Below, piece after piece: positions 1 through 11,757 of a DNA stretch of 64,000 bases (its first letter is position 1; each line of letters starts with the position of its first letter). The position numbers and the translations under genes were made by a program. Below the pieces are notes generated by a model. It did no database searches. It was not told the origin of the DNA and saw only the letters and a program-made list of their open reading frames with translations. The DNA is from Erodium maritimum (lineage: Eukaryota > Streptophyta > Magnoliopsida > Geraniales > Geraniaceae): positions 55,847,675 through 55,911,674 of the forward strand of contig OY997594.1 in assembly GCA_963921825.1 (NCBI GenBank), read 5' to 3'.

Positions 1-1889
1 GGAACAAGCATTTCATTCATCCATCAAGCAACAACCATCGGTACATCGATCACCTGATTGTACCCCTTTGGCACAACCAGTCATACTCGATCATCCGTTC
101 AACCAACAATTATATCATCATAAACACTCAATCAACCAAGTATGCATTCAACCCATCAATCATCATGTGAACTAACAAATAGTCATTCAATAATAGACGT
201 TAATCTAGTTTCATTAGACTCTGAAGTTAACCTAATAACTAGCAACCAAGCATGCGAACCTAGCACACAACTAACCCGAGAGCTCTTCACAGCCTCTCTA
301 CCAGTCAATCAATTTCCCAAGTATTGAAAGCACACTTCACTAATTGTCATTGTCCTAAACATGCATACTAGACTCATCCATTTATTAGTAGTTGAAATAC
401 GATTATTCTAGTTATTCGCATCCTATAGGCAATTCTAGGACCTCTCCGATTTTATTATCCTAATAGGCATACTAATATTGAAATACTCGAGTAGTTTGGA
501 CTTTCCCTACCTTGTGGTCTTCCTCTAATAATACTCTGCTGTAAAGTCGATTTGCCTCTCCTCCGTTCTTCACACGGGATCCGGAGTGGTCTTCGTCTTC
601 TCGGGCGAAGTCCAAGCTCTCGGGCAAGGTCCAAGCCTGAGTTTTAGCGGTTAAAACTTACAATCAGTTCCGGTACAGTCTACGGTAAATTCAATACGTT
701 GCTTTTCAAACTCAAACGGGTCAAAGCGAAACTAAACGATGAATCGGGCTCGAGTACCCGAGCCCCGAGCAGAAACCGCTGCACGTTTCTCAAGGTACGA
801 ATCCCGATGCACGGGGTCCCGGGGCACGGTTCCCGAGGTGTCCGAACAACGTTTCCGCTAGTTCCGTTCTAAGTCTGATTTACTCGTCCGATGTTCCGAA
901 AACGCTCCAGGTTCAAACCAGTTCACAGTCCAAGCCGTCTTAACTCGATTCTAAACTTTAAATTCTTTTTGTTTTAAAACTCGTTTCTATTCCAATTAAA
1001 ATCCCTTTCTTTTCTCATTTTTTTCTTTTCATTTCCATGTTTCGATTCCATACAACCGGATCCAGAATAGAAATGTTTCCCAAAGATCAGATCCAAATAA
1101 AATTTCGGGAACCAACGAAATAAAGAAGAAAAAAGGGAAAAGAGAATCGGTTTTTGTACTCCGGCCGACCACCGACAAGTACAACGCCGGCCGAGCCTCA
1201 CCGTAGGGAAAGGAAGGGACGACGGAGGCGGAAGTCTGAGCCCGGCGAAGCTATCGCCTCAGATCTGGCCCGCACGGCGAGGATCTCGCCGGAACCACGA
1301 CTCCCCGGTTCTGAAGGACCCTCCTGCGGCGCGCTCGGGCGTGAGAAGGGAGAGGCGGCGCGAGACGGTGGGGGAAGAGGAAGCTCGGAGACGGGGCGTG
1401 AGAGGACGCCGGAGATGGAGGTCGGGTTTGGTCGGCTTCGTTGACTGGAAGAGGAGATGAGGTCCGGGCGGTGGCGAGTCGGGAGAGAAGAGAGAGGTCG
1501 GTCATGGGCTGGACGGAGAGGGGTGGACGAAGGGGAAGGGAGGCGGTGGCGATCAGAGGTGGTGGCTGAGGAGAGGAGGGAGTAGAGAAGGATGAGTGTT
1601 CGGCGATGGATAGCAGAAGAGAGAGAGAGCGAAACAGGGGAGCTCGGCTGCGTGTTGTGAAGATGAGGGTGAAACCCTAAAATTTGAGTATAAAAGGGAC
1701 GGGCTTGGGCCGGGTCTTTTGGGCCTGGTCTGATCGGTCCAGCTCAAACCCCATTCCCCTTTATTTATTTTTTTTTATTATTATTTTTTTTTGAATTTAG
1801 CTTCTCAAAAAAATAACTTGTACCAAAAACCCACCTCAAGGTTTTGATTTTTCCAAAATATTACCCTTTTGAAAGAGTGGGGTTTTACA
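1..1889 (-). mobile_element. Ty3-type LTR, probably solo, cut by window edge
   Basis: This is the 5' and middle portion of a long LTR lying on the minus strand; its other end is outside the window. Bases 33-110 closely match 50603-50680 inside the complete solo LTR at 49202-52227, so both belong to one subfamily. Read on the minus strand the LTR begins TGTAAAACCCCACTC at 1889, like the LTR beginning at 61029. No polypurine tract lies beyond 1889, in contrast to 61030, so a solo LTR is more likely than a full element. The GC-rich block 1140-1700 is the exon-like part of the leader seen in all LTRs here. The short open frames in it are not supported as genes. Confidence 0.8.
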
Positions 1890-2995
1890 AGTTTTCTCGC
1901 CAGGGCATACTCTATCTCCATCCATGGTGGGTGTATACAAAGTTTCAAACCAAAGAGGGGGCAGAAGCCTCGCTCCACGACTGCTTCTCGGTCAACTGTC
2001 CCCCCATCATCGGGAACCCTTTCGTTGGGTCTGGTTGGGGGTTGTCCTGAACCCTCAACACAGATGGTGGCAACATGCGTCCTACCCTCAAAAGATGCTT
2101 TAGACCCGAGCCTTGGCCCGATACTCGAGCCATAGATCAGGGCCTCCGTTTCCAGCTGCTCCTCCACCGTCCGTAGTTGTTTTGTAGGAAGGATTCTTTG
2201 CTTACTTTATCGTTGAGGATGAGGATGTCATCATTGACGTACCTTTTATCCTAGTTGATACGGAGGTCCTTGCTCTCCATCAATTTGGCATTTTTCGAGA
2301 GATGATCACGTCTCGACCGTATCGAAAGGACTTGATGATGAAAGTCATCACGAAATCCTTGGGTTGTTCGACATCAGTATTAGTGATCAAAGAACTAGAA
2401 TCAAGGATCTTTGCCTTTTATTTTGGATCGCAAGCAGCTAAGGATGGGTCCGACAGAATGAACCCTATTGTTTTGAAGGGTCTCCACTCACCCTCGGAGA
2501 TGTTATTGAGCCGACGATAATAGATCTCCCGCGCCTTGATAGGCTTCAACTTTTGGTGCATCCGCGCAGGCTAAGGGTCTTGCACCCTTATTTCTGACAG
2601 TGGCTACAAGATAATTGATCGGTACTACACTGTGCAAATGTTGTAGGTCCCATGTGACCAATGAGGTTTTTACTGGGGCGGAACAGTTCGGTATCGTTTT
2701 TAAATGCCCCTCGATCGTCCCTTACGAAGATCTCTTGTCTTGCGATTTAAGGAGTATTTAGATCCGGTGAAGGTCAACATGGCCTATGAACGACTGCCTA
2801 ATTTCTGCTACAACTATAGGCGGATTGGCCATGTGGTCCGAGAGTGCAAGCCGAAAACTCTGGGGATTCTCCGATTCAACAAATCCCTCTTGGAGGAAAA
2901 TGTTGATAAGCTTGACCAGAATTTTGCCACTGATTGGAGGAAGGAGGCATTGTCATATCCGTTGTGCCTATAGGAATTCACTCAAATGGCCCCCG
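1890..2995 (+). pseudogene. LINE (L1-type) ORF1 remnant, part 1
   Basis: This is a decayed non-LTR retrotransposon ORF1. In broken frames it shows a DUF4283-like nucleic-acid-binding stretch near 2370-2520 (IKELESRIFAFYF, then a PIVLKG segment resembling the usual PWxFDG). A zinc-knuckle region follows at 2704-2970 with FCYNYRRIGHVVREC. The second cysteine of the CCHC pattern has become tyrosine, so zinc binding is probably lost. The same order is seen better preserved at 6390-6900. Stops and frameshifts are scattered throughout. Its continuation lies beyond the solo LTR at 2996-4683. Confidence 0.65.
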
Positions 2996-4683
2996 TGTTG
3001 GGTCTCGAGGTAGGGTTGGAGACGAACCAACTCGCAGCGGAAAATCAATGAAAACCAAGAGACAATTAGAACCATGAAACAACTAACAAAGAATGGATTA
3101 ACAAGAGAAAAATTCAGCACTAGTTCTTACCAAAACAAGAACACCGGTTAACGAATGATTGACTTGAGTCTCCAAGACGCCTACGTATCCACATGGGAAT
3201 CAAAGCCACGTAGTTCTTCTCTTTGAGGACTCAAGAACACAAAAATGGAGGAGGAAACTAGCCAAACCCGAAATGGCCATGGAAGAGGGAGAGAAAATGT
3301 GTTTCCTATTCTTGTCTTGTGTTTGTTATGTTGAAAAAAGATGACTTAAACATAACAAAACCCATACTTGTCCAACTAAAGGCATGGGACAAGTATGGTG
3401 TCAAGTAAGGTGTAAATAGGACAAAGTATGGCAAGACAAGATTGGGTTAGGTGGTGAATCACCAACACCTTAATCCTTGTCTTGCTTGCTTAGTACTAAT
3501 TAATCAAGACTTGATTAATTAGTTCCATGGGCCTTGGTTGCATGGGCCTTTCATGGGCCTCTTGGAACATGGCCCGTGGCCATTTCCAACGAGGTCCCGT
3601 GATTCGCTCATCGCCTCCAAGCCTTCCATACCGGAAATGTCCAACATTATCCGACGCGATCAATCCCAAGACTCCAAGCCTTGTCTCGATCCGTAAAGTC
3701 CTATTCACTTACGGGCACATGACCCAAAACCCAGTTTTGGTCATGTCCCGAGACAACTCCCTTTTGGCCATTCTCCATAAATGTGTCAATGAGTTTCATC
3801 CTCCGGTGTGACCCTTAGGTTTATGCATGTCAATAGATCAACGTAAAATCCCATTTTACTTGATCCTATTTAAGTGGCAACTAACGAGACTTTAGTATTG
3901 CCTGACACTACATAACGAATCGACCCTGTCGATTCTAACCTTTCCGTCGTCCCTGTCATTATCCTTTTATCTCCGATATCCTGATTGAGATAAGGCATAG
4001 AACCGTCATCCTTATTATTCTCAATCACCGTTCCTTGATATGTGAGATGACTGAAGATATGATACCCAGTATCATGTGCATGGCCATGCTATTCTTCCAG
4101 TCACTCTCGATCAAGTGGCCGAGAACCGATATCTTTCCCATACCTTAGTATGAGGGATAAATCCCTTAGCCGTCTTTCGTGTCACTCATGTAGCCCGTCC
4201 CCAAGCCAATCCTGGCCGTTATGGAAGCCCTGTTACGGACAACGTTAGGCTCAGGTCAAACTCAGTTGTTGACTACATAGCGATCACAAAGACTCCTTGG
4301 TCTAAGGATACATGACAAGCTACAACACTGAATATGTTCATGACTTAATCTATGGCACATATTCAGGGCGGGTCGTCCAATATCATGTCCCACATGATAT
4401 CTATGATCAGACTCCGGAATCCCATTCCAATGACTAACAGAACGTAAGCCATAAAGAGCCATCTTTCATACTAGTCGCTTCTAGTGAAGCTTTGTTGACT
4501 AGGGACCCATCGAGTGTGATCTATCTCGATCTATGGTTCTATTCGCATGGTGGGCATAGATCAGAGCACACATCGATATATTACTCCAACACATAAGTAA
4601 TATAAAGCCGCTTTAATTTTATTGCTAACGATGATATATACATTTGGACATTTAGGATTGAACTACAGGCACTAAGACTAACA
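2996..4683 (-). mobile_element. Solo LTR, Ty1/copia-like
   Basis: A 1,688-bp block starts TGTTGGGTCTCGAG and ends GACTAACA. It is flanked by the perfect 5-bp duplication CCCCG (2991-2995 and 4684-4688), so it is one LTR left after recombination. The minus orientation is inferred. Read that way the LTR starts TGTTAGTCTTAGTGCC and carries ATTTTCCGCTG near its 3' end, as many Ty1/copia LTRs do. It has no coding domain, and the superfamily is not proven without an internal region. It splits a LINE ORF1 remnant. The longest open frames inside (3527-3811, 4262-4462) have no recognisable domain. Confidence 0.8.
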
Positions 4684-5030
4684 CCCCGAGCATCTTATGT
4701 ACCATTCCCCTACATCCAGGGAGAGGATCCCTAGTAACTCCAATCATCTTACCTAACCAACAACGGAGAGGGACATGGGCGACTTGGGATCGAGTTGTCC
4801 GTCAACCGGGGTGGGGGGATTTGTCCGCTGGTTGGGACCACATACACTTCATGGACTGCACCGTCGGAGTCCCTTTTTAAGAATCAGGTGTCTGCAAATG
4901 AACAACGAGATGATCAGACGAGAGCTAGGAAACAACCTCGCCCGATGAAGTTATTAGTGAGCAGAGATTTAGGGTTTTTAGACGGGAGGGACACATGAAT
5001 CTAGTACACACTCCCCTACTTACTTTCAAG
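4684..5030 (+). pseudogene. LINE ORF1 remnant, part 2
   Basis: This sequence resumes after the solo LTR and its CCCCG duplication, so it is the continuation of the element at 1890-2995. A short open frame at 4795-4998 encodes a basic, glutamine- and arginine-containing stretch typical of the variable C-terminal part of plant LINE ORF1. No catalytic domain is visible. From about 5030 to 5320 the sequence becomes AT-rich, and I see no gene in it. Confidence 0.45.
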
Positions 5031-5320
5031 TTCATGTTCGATCGTACACCTCACGACGAAAAGAATCGTACCCATGGTATCAATCAGTATTTATGCACCA
5101 TCTTGAGCTATTATCAACAATTTGGTTTTAACTTTTGAATTTATGTGTTATTTGTTTACAAAACGAAGTACTATCGATTCTTTATTCCAATATCGGACAA
5201 ACAAAGATCTCTGATACCATACTTTTATCTTTAACATTTCTGATTAATAATATATATATGCCTCCATTGAAAAAAATATATATATATATCAAACAAGTTT
5301 TTTCTCACTACTTAATTAAG

Positions 5321-7453
5321 AGGACAAACTAAGAAACGAAAACTCTCTCAATTTTGAGACTCTCTCCTAGCCCTAACCGCACGAAGCTATGGTGTTCTCC
5401 TCCTGCACCCCCGTCGTCACCGATATGTCTTTTGCGGTGATTCCAACCTTGGATGCTGTCGTAACTCCTACTGGTGATACCCTCCTTGCATTACCTTGTC
5501 CTTTGCAGACCGCTCAGGGTGTTGGGGACACGAGCCGTCGTCGAAGAAAACCCAAGCCTCTGGCTCCCTCTGTCTCTCCGCCTGTGTTGTCGCCTCCGAC
5601 TCTCCCTCCTCTGGGAGAAGCCTCGGACGGGGTCTCATTCAACTTGGGACCAGTCTCCCTGGCCCTGGTAGCCAAGCCGAGGCGTGGGAGGCGCGTCGCC
5701 AAACGCCGCCCAAAGGTTACTTCCCCTGCAAGTAACAGCCTTTTAGCCCCCCCCTCCAAACCGTAACTCCTCGGCATTACAAGAGAGTCATGACCTCGCT
5801 CTGGCTGTCACCTACCAGGGTGGTGCGATTCATAGGGTTACGCCGCGGTCAGGTCCTCGTCATTGCAGTGCGACGGCTAGGGTTACTTCACCCTCGCGTC
5901 ACGAGCCTGCCCTAATTTCTCCCACCCCGAGTGCATGGGCTAGGGCTGTGACCGCGTCGACATCCAGCCCTAGTAGGGCACCGCCACTACAGCGTGATCC
6001 GGCCAATGGGGGAGCTTCCTAAAACGTCAGTGGTGGCTCTGGGCTTAGTCCGGTGCCTCCCCAATCAGGATAAGTTATCGTTCATCCCAACATGCCTTAC
6101 AACTCCGAAAGGAATGACGCGAGATCGGTCGTGCCACTTGGATACGGAGGAAGTCGCCCCGCCCTCGGCTGATATGGTCTTGGATCTTCAGGATGGCTTA
6201 TCGTCCTGTTCATTGGAAGAGGAGAATGAGGTTGAAGTGCTGGTCCCGTCTTCCCGGGCAACATCGACGGCCATTGCCCTCCAGCAATGGGGGATGATGG
6301 GGAAACTATGATCTCCAACGACCCCTCGTAAAGACTCTCTCTTGCGTATCATTACGAACGCGTGAGGGAAGGTTGCTGAGGGTTTTGTGATCAAGGACCT
6401 AGGTCCGGGGATCTTTGGTTTCTATTTCCGGCCCTTAGAGGCTCGGGCGTGGGTTTGAGGCAATGAGCCTTGGTGCTTTGACGGTTGAGCCCTACTGCTC
6501 GGTGATCTGGATCCATGTGCTCGGGAGATGCATGTTCTTGACCGAGTGCAATTGTGGGGCACTCAAGGGATATACCGCCTCTGTTAAGGACGCGGGAAAC
6601 GGGTACCTCAATCGGGGACGCTCTAGGAGCGTGTGTGGATGGCCCATGTGACCAATGGGGCATGTGTTGGGGCGGAACTGTCAAAGTTCGGTTTTGGAAC
6701 CTCCTCAAGAGGCCACTTCGGAAGGGACTGGTCCTTCGGTTCAAGGAGTTCCCTGAGCCGATTCTCTTTGAGCTTACCTACTCTAAACTTTCGAGCTTCT
6801 GTTACAACTGTGGCCGGCTCGGCCATGATTTGAAGGAGTGCACGTGGGCAGTTAAAGGACCCCCGCAGTTTGGTTCCTACCTACTGGAGTACGAGAGGGA
6901 TAAGAAGGTCAAGGCATATGTGACATATTGGGGAGAGGTTGACCAGTCGCCTACTCCTAAGGGCGTCGCCCCTAAGGGGACCTTGGCTCTAGATAGGCCC
7001 CCCGGGTTTCAACTGGCTCCGTGCCTCCTGGTTTGGGGACTCGGGGTACTACCCGACTTGAAATCGGTCAGTCCCACGCTAGCTCGGGTTGGGGGACCCC
7101 ACCATCGCTCTCTGGTGAGTTAGGTGGTGAAGCACGAGAGGATCCGGGAAGAAAGGAGGATGTAGCTCCGGCACCCACTAGAGTATCTAGAGAGGGCACT
7201 AGAGCGCTCAAACGGTCAGCAGCTGGAGCACCTTGAGAGGAGCATGTCAGGGCGGGGATGCATCCCCGCCAGGACATGAGAGGCTGTATGAGCATCGGGG
7301 ACTGGCCTTGGGAGGGGTCTCATGAAGATGCTTTGCCTTCCACCATCACCACTGTTGAGATCCTGGATTTCCGGTACCTCCTACCCCCTCTTCGTATTCT
7401 GTCCTTGCCTATATGACGTTTAAATACCGTTTGTGACGGTTCTAGTGAAAAAA
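5321..7453 (+). mobile_element. LINE (L1-type) copy, ORF1 only, truncated
   Basis: A 5' leader with CTCTCTC blocks and CCTAACCGC precedes a start at 5389. Decayed ORF1 follows to about 7290. The copy ends with a short A-run at 7448-7455. AATTAAG occurs on both sides (5314-5320 and 7454-7460) and may be a target duplication, though it is short and AT-rich. No ORF2 (endonuclease or reverse transcriptase) follows, so an internal deletion is likely. Confidence 0.55.
5389..7290 (+). pseudogene. LINE ORF1 (DUF4283 plus CCHC zinc knuckle), frameshifted
   Basis: ORF1 of plant L1-type elements makes a nucleic-acid-binding protein that coats the element RNA. The proline-rich N-terminal part is open from 5389 to 5763. 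After several frame changes a DUF4283-like stretch appears near 6380-6600 (FVIKDLGPGIFGFYF). The next piece is open from 6554 to 7120 and carries KVRFWNLLKRPLRKGLVLRF followed by FCYNCGRLGHDLKEC. That is an intact C-x2-C-x4-H-x4-C knuckle of the zf-CCHC_4 type found in this position in LINE ORF1. Multiple stops between the pieces show it is dead. The fragment at 1890-2995 is a more decayed relative. Confidence 0.75.
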
Positions 7454-7460
7454 AATTAAG

Positions 7461-7970
7461 TGAACCATTGTTCTTTCTGTCTAACCTAAATGGCCCGGGA
7501 GCATGTTTCATGGTGCACATCAATGTTCTTATATAAATTTTATAAAGTTGTAACTTTCGCTCCGATAAAACTTAAGAGGACAGAATTAAATGCAACAAGT
7601 GAAAAACAAAATAGCGAGGTAGAAAGATTACAAATGAAATTTAGCCTCACGTCTCGCGAAAGGGATATTATGTTAGGGAAAAGAAGTACATGTGCATGTG
7701 CATGTGATTAGGAGATATAATAAAGTAGTTTTAAGACAAGAAGAAAAGGAGAAAGGAACAAGACATGCCGGTGATCGTCAGGACAAGTGTCAATCCAGTG
7801 AGTGTATCTTATGGCTTAAGCCGAAGCCAAAACGTAAAGCCGATATTATCGTCACCCTGTTGGTACGGTGCCGGTACACGCTTCCTCACCCAACTGGTCA
7901 ACTAATTATACCTATACATCAACATTTGCCACGCTCAGCACATCAATATTATATACATATCTCTAATAGT
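7461..7970. other. Upstream region of host gene 1
   Basis: This is mixed intergenic sequence between the LINE end and the TATA box of the 8060 gene. Small open frames at 7490-7711 and 7692-8045 have no recognisable domain and run through the promoter. I see no transposon terminus here. Confidence 0.4.
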
Positions 7971-7972
7971 AC

Positions 7973-7981
7973 TATATATAC
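7973..7981 (+). promoter_or_regulatory. TATA box of host gene 1
   Basis: The run TATATATAC lies about 80 bases upstream of the start at 8060. This is the usual distance for a plant TATA box plus a short 5' leader. The leader between them is C/A-rich, as in many plant 5' UTRs. Confidence 0.6.
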
Positions 7982-8059
7982 CCCAACTCCATTCCATGCT
8001 TCAAATCTCTTCCCCTTTCCACGATCAAGACCACCAAATTATTAATAAACCGAAGCAAA

Positions 8060-8404
8060 ATGGGAAACTGTTTGAGGCATGAATCGGCTGTATGGGCCGG
8101 CGACGACTGGAGCTCGACGACCGGGTCAAGCTTGTTCGCAGAAGACGATGACGAACCGGTGAAGAAGTCTGGTTCGTCTTCGTCGACTTGCCATGAATCT
8201 GGAGGTAGTAGGAGAGAGGTTAAGATAAAGATGACGAAGAAAGAGCTGGAGGAGTTGGTGGCCGCATCGGACACTTCCGGATTGTCTATTGAACAGGTTC
8301 TAGCAACCTTTATTCACCACCATTACCGGTTCGATGATCATCATGTAGAGGACCATCACAAGCCATGGAGGCCCACCTTGCAAACCATTCCTGAACTTGA
8401 TTAA
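8060..8404 (+). CDS. MGNC-type small plant protein, DUF4228/PADRE-like, 114 aa
   Basis: This is a single-exon gene of 114 residues. It starts MGNCLRH, so glycine 2 can be N-myristoylated and cysteine 4 palmitoylated, which implies membrane attachment. An acidic, serine-rich linker (residues 15-50) follows, then a basic strand VKIKMTKKELEELV (about 54-68), a leucine-containing segment with GLSIEQVLA (about 75-83), and the C-terminal motif PWRPTLQTIPE. This order fits the short plant proteins of the DUF4228/PADRE type, often stress-responsive; their biochemical role is not established. The start context AAAATGG is strong and a TATA box sits about 80 bases upstream. There is no frameshift, and the gene stands among transposon remains. 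Family assignment is from remembered motifs, so the exact family name is less certain than the gene itself. Confidence 0.85.
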   Translation: MGNCLRHESAVWAGDDWSSTTGSSLFAEDDDEPVKKSGSSSSTCHESGGSRREVKIKMTKKELEELVAASDTSGLSIEQVLATFIHHHYRFDDHHVEDHHKPWRPTLQTIPELD

Positions 8405-8630
8405 CTAACGAGTTAATTGAACTCTTTTTCTCCATCAATATATACGTACGTACCGGTTGTTTTTTTTGTCTGTGCGGAGGTGTTCTTGTACATATATGTA
8501 TTTGTATATATATTGTTTTCATTAGTGAAAAAGGAAGGCAGATGATTTTGGTTTATTCTATGTTTTTGAAATACAAAGTGAAAATGAAGGAAATTTGGGT
8601 GGTACAAGGATAATTACTTAAAGAAAGTAT

Positions 8631-9180
8631 ATGCACAACCTCTCTCGTATACAGAGATCCTCTGTCCGAGAAACCCTAGTCTCTATTGCCTCTTTTGTTT
8701 CAGTCATTGTAGTCGATAGGTCTGCCTCTGATGGACCTGTCCCGTTGCCGCTTGCTCAGGCGCAGTCCTTGGTACTTGTACCATTGCCTCGTCCTTCCTC
8801 GGACGTGGTGTCCACCCCCCCCCCCCCCCCCCCCACGATAAGGAGACGTCGAAAGACACTCCAACTGGCCAAGACGTGTTCTGCTCTCTCTCTCATTCCT
8901 CTTTCATCTTCTCCAGCCACGACAGAGGGTACCTTCTCCCTTGGTCAAGCAACTCTTGTGATCAAACCCTGTTAGGGTTGGTAAAGTAAACCTCTAGGAC
9001 TTGCGTCTTCTACAAACAAGCCTAGGGTTCCGCTTCTCTAACCTACAATTGCTCCGATGGTCTCCTAGACGAGCTTCTTGGAAATATAGAAGAGGATAGA
9101 CACAGAAAGAGGAGAGAGATAAACACACTTACACACATGGTGAATATAGGGGAGAGGTAGGTTAGAGGCTATGACGACGC
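8631..9180 (+). pseudogene. Probable LINE ORF1 5' fragment
   Basis: A 114-residue open frame at 8631-8972 is rich in serine, proline and valine, with a basic IRRRRKT stretch. It resembles in composition the N-terminal part of the LINE ORF1 that starts at 5389. A run of 20 cytosines at 8815-8834 encodes the polyproline. No conserved domain is visible, and the sequence decays after 8975 into stop-rich DNA. From 9181 to 9369 it is AT-rich with nothing recognised. It could also be a chance open frame. Confidence 0.35.
8815..8834. repeat. Poly-C tract, 20 bp
   Basis: Twenty consecutive cytosines are visible. Long plus-strand C runs are rare; two more occur at 35078-35094 and 50400-50415. Confidence 0.95.
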
Positions 9181-9369
9181 CAATTTTTTAAGTTACTTTA
9201 TACATCACAAAATAAATAAATAGTAATACAATGGAACCATGATTAATTAATTGTTTGAAACTACTGTCATTTAGTTCAATCATGTTTATAATTAAATATA
9301 CAACACTGGTAATACTGATAGTTCAATCCCTAAGTTGGAGTGGTGTGAGACGTCTGATTGTTTCTAGGA

Positions 9370-10615
9370 CAAACACGAGGGTGATGGATTGACAATGGTC
9401 CCTAAGGAGGATTCTTATGTGCGTAGTCTCCATATAGGTAAGGAGGATATACGGGTTCGGGACCTTATGCCAATAAGGGATAGGGCGTGCAGTGTTAGGA
9501 AGTTGGGATTGTGTTTGGCGGAGGAGGGGGTTCATTGGGTTTTGAATTTAGAATTGGGTAGATGCTTGGTTCTGGAGTATGGAAGAACAAGGAGGTTACT
9601 CGGCTGTCAATGTATATGTACATCCGGACATCCCGATATCAAGGACAAGAAGAGAAAGATAAGGAAATATTGTCTGTATTGTGGGAAAAGGAGGAAGGGG
9701 GCTCGGAACCAACAAAAAATTGTGAACTTCTTGTGAAGGTGCTCCTCGGAGTGTCGTCCAGTAGCTTGTTACCTACAGAGGAGACGAGTGGTCTTCCCTA
9801 AAGCCTTCCCGATATGCGAAAAAAAGAGGTAAGGCGAGATGCATGGGTTGGTGTTATGTTCACTAGCTCGGGAGGTATGGGAGCGATGAGGTGAGTCTAT
9901 TCCGGACCAGCCAAGGTTGTTGTTCCGAGCTTACTTGGGGGAGAGCATGAATATAGATGATCCTAAGATTGTAGCATTGCGGTCTAGTGTTTTATGAGAG
10001 GTGTGGCGACACAGGAATGATTGGGTATGGAAGCAGAGGCAAGGTCAGCTGATTAAGTAGTATCGAGGCCCAAGAAGGACATAATATATGGCTCATGGCT
10101 TAGAAGCAACAATACCGGTAGTTGTGTCTTGGGGTAAGCCGAGGGAAAGGGGTGTGTAGGGTACGTCGATGAGGTGGTGCTCAACGATATGAGGTAAAGT
10201 AGCATGAAGATGATATGTTAGGACTCTATTGGATGGTGCAAGGAGACCACACTCGTCCCATGGAGGGAGTCTTACACCCCACTATAATTAAAGCAATGGG
10301 GATCAGGGAAACGTTGGTTTGGCTCAAGATTAATCAGATGACAAAGGCCAATATCTGTAATGACTACTAGACTATAGTGGACTTAATTCATAAGAGGTAA
10401 CCTTTTCGGTCACCGTTAGGTTTGATCATTTTGGATTGTTTTGGTTTATTATCTTACCACGTTGATGTTCGTATCAAGTTTGTTAGATGTTCAGTGAACA
10501 TGACAGCTCACTAGCTTGCTAGAGAAGCTCATTTTTTGTCTGGATTTGAGCGGTCAGAGACAGTTATCCCTGAACCTCTTTAATGTATTTTGATAGCTGA
10601 TTGTTTTTTTTTAGC
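9370..10615 (+). pseudogene. LINE ORF2 3' remnant with RNase H domain
   Basis: Broken frames contain two recognisable pieces of LINE ORF2. Near 9830-10060 there is a stretch matching the region before RNase H (REVWRHRND-like, just after a stop). From about 10190 to 10580 an RNase H (RVT_3) domain can be followed. It shows the RETLVWLKI helix, SPLGLIILDC, a VRCSVNMTAH segment corresponding to the usual VRRSAN.VAH, and a closing VIPEPL followed by a stop. A T-rich end follows near 10600. The block 9389-9801 has open frames but no domain I can name. The reverse transcriptase is absent, so this is a 5'-deleted copy. Confidence 0.6.
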
Positions 10616-11757
10616 ATGGAAGTAGAACTTTATTAATTGAGAAAATTGAAAAGGACGATAGTGGGAACATAAATCAATGATTGAAAGGGCGAGACATAGT
10701 TCTGAATGACATATCCAGGACGATAAACCTATAATTAAAATACCCAGCTAATCTAGTTGAATACAGAGGGAATAAGCCCTCCTTATGATGAAAACTCGAA
10801 CACTGTTCACTTCTATATATTCTTGACTCGGCCTGAAAATACGCGTGGTCTTAGTTGAACACGTTGATCTCACGATAGAGACCGTTTGGGGGAAACTAGA
10901 GGAATGCTAGACATCTAGGGAGAACACTAGAAAAAGGGGGTATAGTGGGTCATGATGATTTCGACCCTGGCAGGGCGGGGTGTGTGTCCCCACACACACC
11001 TTGTTGCTCGTCCTTAGACTCATTGGACCCGGTGTGGGTGCGTAGTAGACCTATCCAGGTTGTTTTTGGCCAACATGCTACTGTTAATTGTTCCACGACG
11101 TATTACATCACCATTGAATTTTCTATGACCTCTACCGACATGATCGGTAATTGATTCCACTCACCCTAAGCCCCATCAGGCTTGTCAAGGTTCTAATCCA
11201 ACGGAGGGGGTAGAATCGGCCTTGCACGGAGACCCCCAAGTGATCGGGTGTGTCCCAAACTAATAGTCGGACCTTAAGTCATGCCTCCAATGAGTTTGGA
11301 TCGGAGGTTAAGGGGGCAGCGGAGGCGATGAAGAAGGCAGTACAGGCGCGTGCAGTAGTGAAGGTGGGGAAGCAACAAACGGAGTTTGCAAAGGAGGCAA
11401 CGGAGGATGCGAAGGAGGCAGTATAGGCGGCGAAGGCGGTGGCGGACGGTTGATTGCTGGAGGTGAAGGAAGAGGATGTGCTCGATCGGAGTCAGTGGTG
11501 GGAGAACGGAGCGCCTTGGATCTCTTCCACCGGCCGTTCTGATAGGGCATTTAAAATAGAGACGTTGGAGTACACGAAGGAGGAGATGGTGGTGGTTGAG
11601 GAGTACTGATAAGTGACCGTGACGGAGCCCGTAGACAAAAGTGGCTATATTGTTGTGAAGAACTAGAGTCGACAAAAGCTCCTAAAGAAATATGCATGTT
11701 TAAATAAAATTAGTTAAAAAATAAAAATCCCCTTGCATAATTGCATATAGTTAAATA
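10616..11757. other. Unassigned region with repetitive GA-rich stretch
   Basis: No gene or transposon end is recognised. At 11300-11460 a GA-rich run of roughly repeated GAGGC(A/G)G codons can be read on the plus strand as an alanine/glutamate/lysine-rich coil with one stop, or on the minus strand as proline-rich. Neither reading is convincing as a gene. The rest is plain intergenic sequence. Confidence 0.3.
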